Positions 6,060 through 7,443 of a stretch of 7,443 nucleotides of DNA are shown here, in pieces. A program made the translations under genes and the position numbers. The notes below the pieces were generated by a model. That model was not told the DNA's origin and did no database searches. It saw nothing but the letters and a program-made list of their open reading frames with translations. Source of the stretch: an uncultured Helicobacteraceae bacterium (lineage in GTDB: Bacteria; Campylobacterota; Campylobacteria; Campylobacterales; UBA6016); NCBI GenBank assembly GCA_937973585.1, contig CALJKN010000108.1, positions 1 through 7,443 on the forward strand, read 5' to 3'. Position 1 is the stretch's first letter, and the number at the start of each line of letters is the position of its first letter.

Positions 6060-6503
6060 TTAATCCCCGCCGCCCCCTTTTTCAAGTTTTAGCTCTTGTT
6101 TTTTAGCCGTTTTGTTTGCGTCTGCTTGCCCCTCGACCGGTTTTAGCGACGAGACATAGACCGATAGTGCTTCTATGTCTTGTTTTGAGAGCGATGATGC
6201 TTGAGAGTTCATAACCGGATTGGCTCCTGTGTTTTGGATATTTGAGTGTTTTTCTATTTTTGCGACAAAAACATCCTTTGCGATTCCGGCTAGTTTCGGA
6301 TGTGCGTCGCTACCCTCTCCGTTTTGCCCGTGACAAGAGGCGCACTTTTGGGCGTATAGTTTGTCGGCTGTGATACCGCTCTCTACGACTGCCGATACTC
6401 CGTCATTGTGCGGGGCTTTTTCGCCGCCCGTATTTTTGACCGTGTAGACGATGATCGGAGCCGCTACGAATGCAGCGATTGCAACTTTGGTTATCGTGTT
6501 CAT
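6060..6503 (-). CDS. Monohaem class I cytochrome c (c553-like), periplasmic
   Basis: The 147-residue product has one haem site, CASCH (Cys54, Cys57, His58), followed by GQNGEGSDAHPKLAGI, and a likely distal ligand Met98 in NPVMNS. This is the layout of the small c553-type carriers that Campylobacterota use between the bc1 complex or dehydrogenases and terminal oxidases. The N-terminal hydrophobic stretch (about 5-21) would act as export signal; without a clear cleavage site it may stay as a membrane anchor. After the haem domain a polar tail (about 123-147), rich in Lys and ending GGGGD, is unusual and of unknown purpose. AAAGGGG lies before the ATG, and the superoxide dismutase gene ends 13 bases upstream, so both are likely one transcript. 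Exact redox partner unknown. Confidence 0.88.
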   Translation of the reverse strand: MNTITKVAIAAFVAAPIIVYTVKNTGGEKAPHNDGVSAVVESGITADKLYAQKCASCHGQNGEGSDAHPKLAGIAKDVFVAKIEKHSNIQNTGANPVMNSQASSLSKQDIEALSVYVSSLKPVEGQADANKTAKKQELKLEKGGGGD

Positions 6504-6516
6504 ACTGTTTTCCCCT

Positions 6517-7215
6517 TTATCTGATTATTTTTGTTAGTCTGTTTTCCACTACGGCGTAGTTTATGTTTTTAAAAAACGCCTCCAAATATGCTTTTGCGTT
6601 TGCCCCAAAATCCATCTGATACGAGTGTTCATACATATCGCAAACAAGTATCGGAGTACCGTATGCCAACCCCTCGTTGTGGCTTTCGGCTCTTATATTT
6701 GTGAGCGTCCCAAGCCTGTCGCAATAGGCCAAAACAACCCACCCGCTCCCGCCGGAGAGGGACATTGCGATATTCGTAAAATCTTTTTGCCATTTATCGA
6801 CGCTACCAAAGCTCTTCTCCAGAGCAGCTCTAAGCTCCAGACCCATATCGCCGGAGTAGCCCAAGTTGTCAAAATACAATTCGTGCAAAATCATAGAGTT
6901 TGTAGCCGTTAACGCCTCTTTCGCCAAGCTCCCTCTGGCAAACGGCGGGGCATCGGGGTTTAGGGCGGCTATCTGGGCATTTATAAGCCCCAGCCTCTTG
7001 ACTGCTCCGGTGTAGTTGTTTGTGTGGTGAGAAAGAATCAGTCGCTCCGAAATCCCTATGAGATTTTTGGAGTCAAACGGTAAGGCTCTAGGTGTCGGAG
7101 CTGCCAAAAATCCGGTAAGTATCGGTGGAGTCTTTTTCGGTGCGGGTTCTGCGTATAGGCCGGACGCTAGGCAAAGCGCCGAGGCCGCCATAAAATCTCT
7201 TCTGGATATAGCCAT
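6517..7215 (-). CDS. Fe/Mn-family superoxide dismutase with Tat signal peptide, periplasmic
   Basis: The 232-residue protein starts with a twin-arginine signal, SRRDFM (4-9), a hydrophobic stretch and a possible cleavage after LYA (20-22), indicating export as a folded, metal-loaded protein. The rest matches Fe/Mn SOD: ligands His63 or His64 (LSHHTNNY), His111 (LHELYF), then Asp193 and His197 in CDMYEHSYQMDF; SGGSGWVVLAY (154-164) is the family's GSGW segment. The enzyme would dismute superoxide to oxygen and peroxide. Departures from SodB/SodA: the WEH tryptophan is Tyr195, the usual active-site Gln is not at either standard position, and SHNEG occurs at 178-182 where MnSOD places it. The gateway Tyr also seems absent. 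Metal use cannot be assigned. AAAGG precedes the ATG. It likely shares a transcript with the cytochrome gene 13 bases downstream. Confidence 0.85.
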   Translation of the reverse strand: MAISRRDFMAASALCLASGLYAEPAPKKTPPILTGFLAAPTPRALPFDSKNLIGISERLILSHHTNNYTGAVKRLGLINAQIAALNPDAPPFARGSLAKEALTATNSMILHELYFDNLGYSGDMGLELRAALEKSFGSVDKWQKDFTNIAMSLSGGSGWVVLAYCDRLGTLTNIRAESHNEGLAYGTPILVCDMYEHSYQMDFGANAKAYLEAFFKNINYAVVENRLTKIIR

Positions 7216-7275
7216 ATAAAGCCTTTGTTGTATTTTACGAAGAGTTTACCCCTTTTTACTAAAAATAAGGCTTAC

Positions 7276-7443
7276 TTAGCAGCAGTCATATTCGCATTTT
7301 CTCATAATTTCAAGCCCCGGCTCGTATTCGCTCTCTTCAAACAGCTCCTCAATATAAAACACCGAGGCGCAAACCAGATAAAGCACTTTTTCGTCAGGCG
7401 CTTTGTCGTAATACGCTTGCGGTATTTTGGCCTTAAAAGCCTC
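7276..7443 (-). CDS. C-terminus of an unrecognised protein with a Cys-rich tail (enters from the right edge)
   Basis: An open frame entering at base 7443 encodes 55 residues before TAA (7278-7276). It is coding-like: acidic and aromatic (VLYLVCASVFYIEELFEESE) with an end rich in Cys, MRKCEYDCC. I do not recognise the family. The terminal Cys-x3-Cys-Cys could bind a metal or cluster, or take part in disulfide chemistry, but that is inference. It is oriented like the SOD gene, whose ATG is 60 bases further on; a weak -10-like TAAAAT is the only promoter hint in that gap, so whether they share a transcript is unclear. Confidence 0.6.
   Translation of the reverse strand, partial: EAFKAKIPQAYYDKAPDEKVLYLVCASVFYIEELFEESEYEPGLEIMRKCEYDCC

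Noticed and set aside
7216..7275. Promoter for the SOD gene
   Set aside because: A TAAAAT lies upstream of the ATG, but no -35 at a sensible distance could be found, so the call would rest on one AT-rich hexamer.
7261..7278. Possible terminator after the right-edge gene (TAAG, loop, CTTA, then T5)
   Set aside because: The stem is only four pairs with one G-C pair, too weak to call despite the U-run.
1..7443. CRISPR array near the cas genes
   Set aside because: No regularly spaced direct repeats were seen anywhere; the array, if any, must lie outside the window.

Overview
The window looks like a chromosomal segment from a member of the Campylobacterota (formerly Epsilonproteobacteria), probably a free-living, moderate-GC, sulfur- or hydrogen-metabolising lineage rather than a low-GC pathogen. 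This rests on the kinase H-box HQWRQPLN, which is very common in this phylum, on a small monohaem c553-type cytochrome, and on a cas6-cas8b pair resembling Campylobacter type I-B systems. The phylum assignment is inferred from protein style only; there is no rRNA or other decisive marker.

Left part (1-1115, minus strand): the upstream end of a type I-B CRISPR-Cas operon. cas6 is complete and overlaps, through an ATGA stop/start, a cas8b/csh1-like gene that leaves the window at base 1. No CRISPR array lies in the window. By hand count the cas8b fragment is about 30% GC, against about 47% for most of cas6, a sharp step inside a translationally coupled pair.

Centre-left (1221-4293, minus strand): a hotdog thioesterase overlaps by ATGA a large membrane sensor histidine kinase. 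The kinase is split by a one-base frameshift inside its second PAS domain. Joined, the halves give about 896 residues: TM, periplasmic Cache-type domain, TM, LOV domain, PAS, PAS, HisKA, HATPase. The first cytoplasmic PAS domain carries the LOV photo-adduct cysteine and FMN-contacting Asn, Asn and Gln at the expected spacing, so it is a candidate blue-light sensor. The break lies at a GTGA stop/start with a Shine-Dalgarno-like sequence seven bases upstream, so coupled translation of two polypeptides is possible, although a lost G is the simpler explanation.

Centre-right (4367-6024, plus strand): a short YchJ-like SEC-C protein transcribed divergently from the thioesterase, a hairpin at its stop codon, then a stand-alone P-loop ATPase of the archaeal-ATPase/STAND-like type with a C-terminal winged-helix region. 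The ATPase has a good sigma70-type promoter whose -10 lies inside a palindrome, which suggests repression.

Right part (6060-7443, minus strand): a likely two-gene operon encoding a Tat-exported Fe/Mn-family superoxide dismutase and a monohaem cytochrome c, i.e. a periplasmic oxidative-stress or electron-transfer pair. It converges on the ATPase across a GC-rich hairpin. The right edge holds the C-terminus of an unrecognised protein ending in a Cys-rich tail. No tRNA, rRNA, insertion sequence or CRISPR array was seen, and no gene-free stretch exceeds 300 bases.
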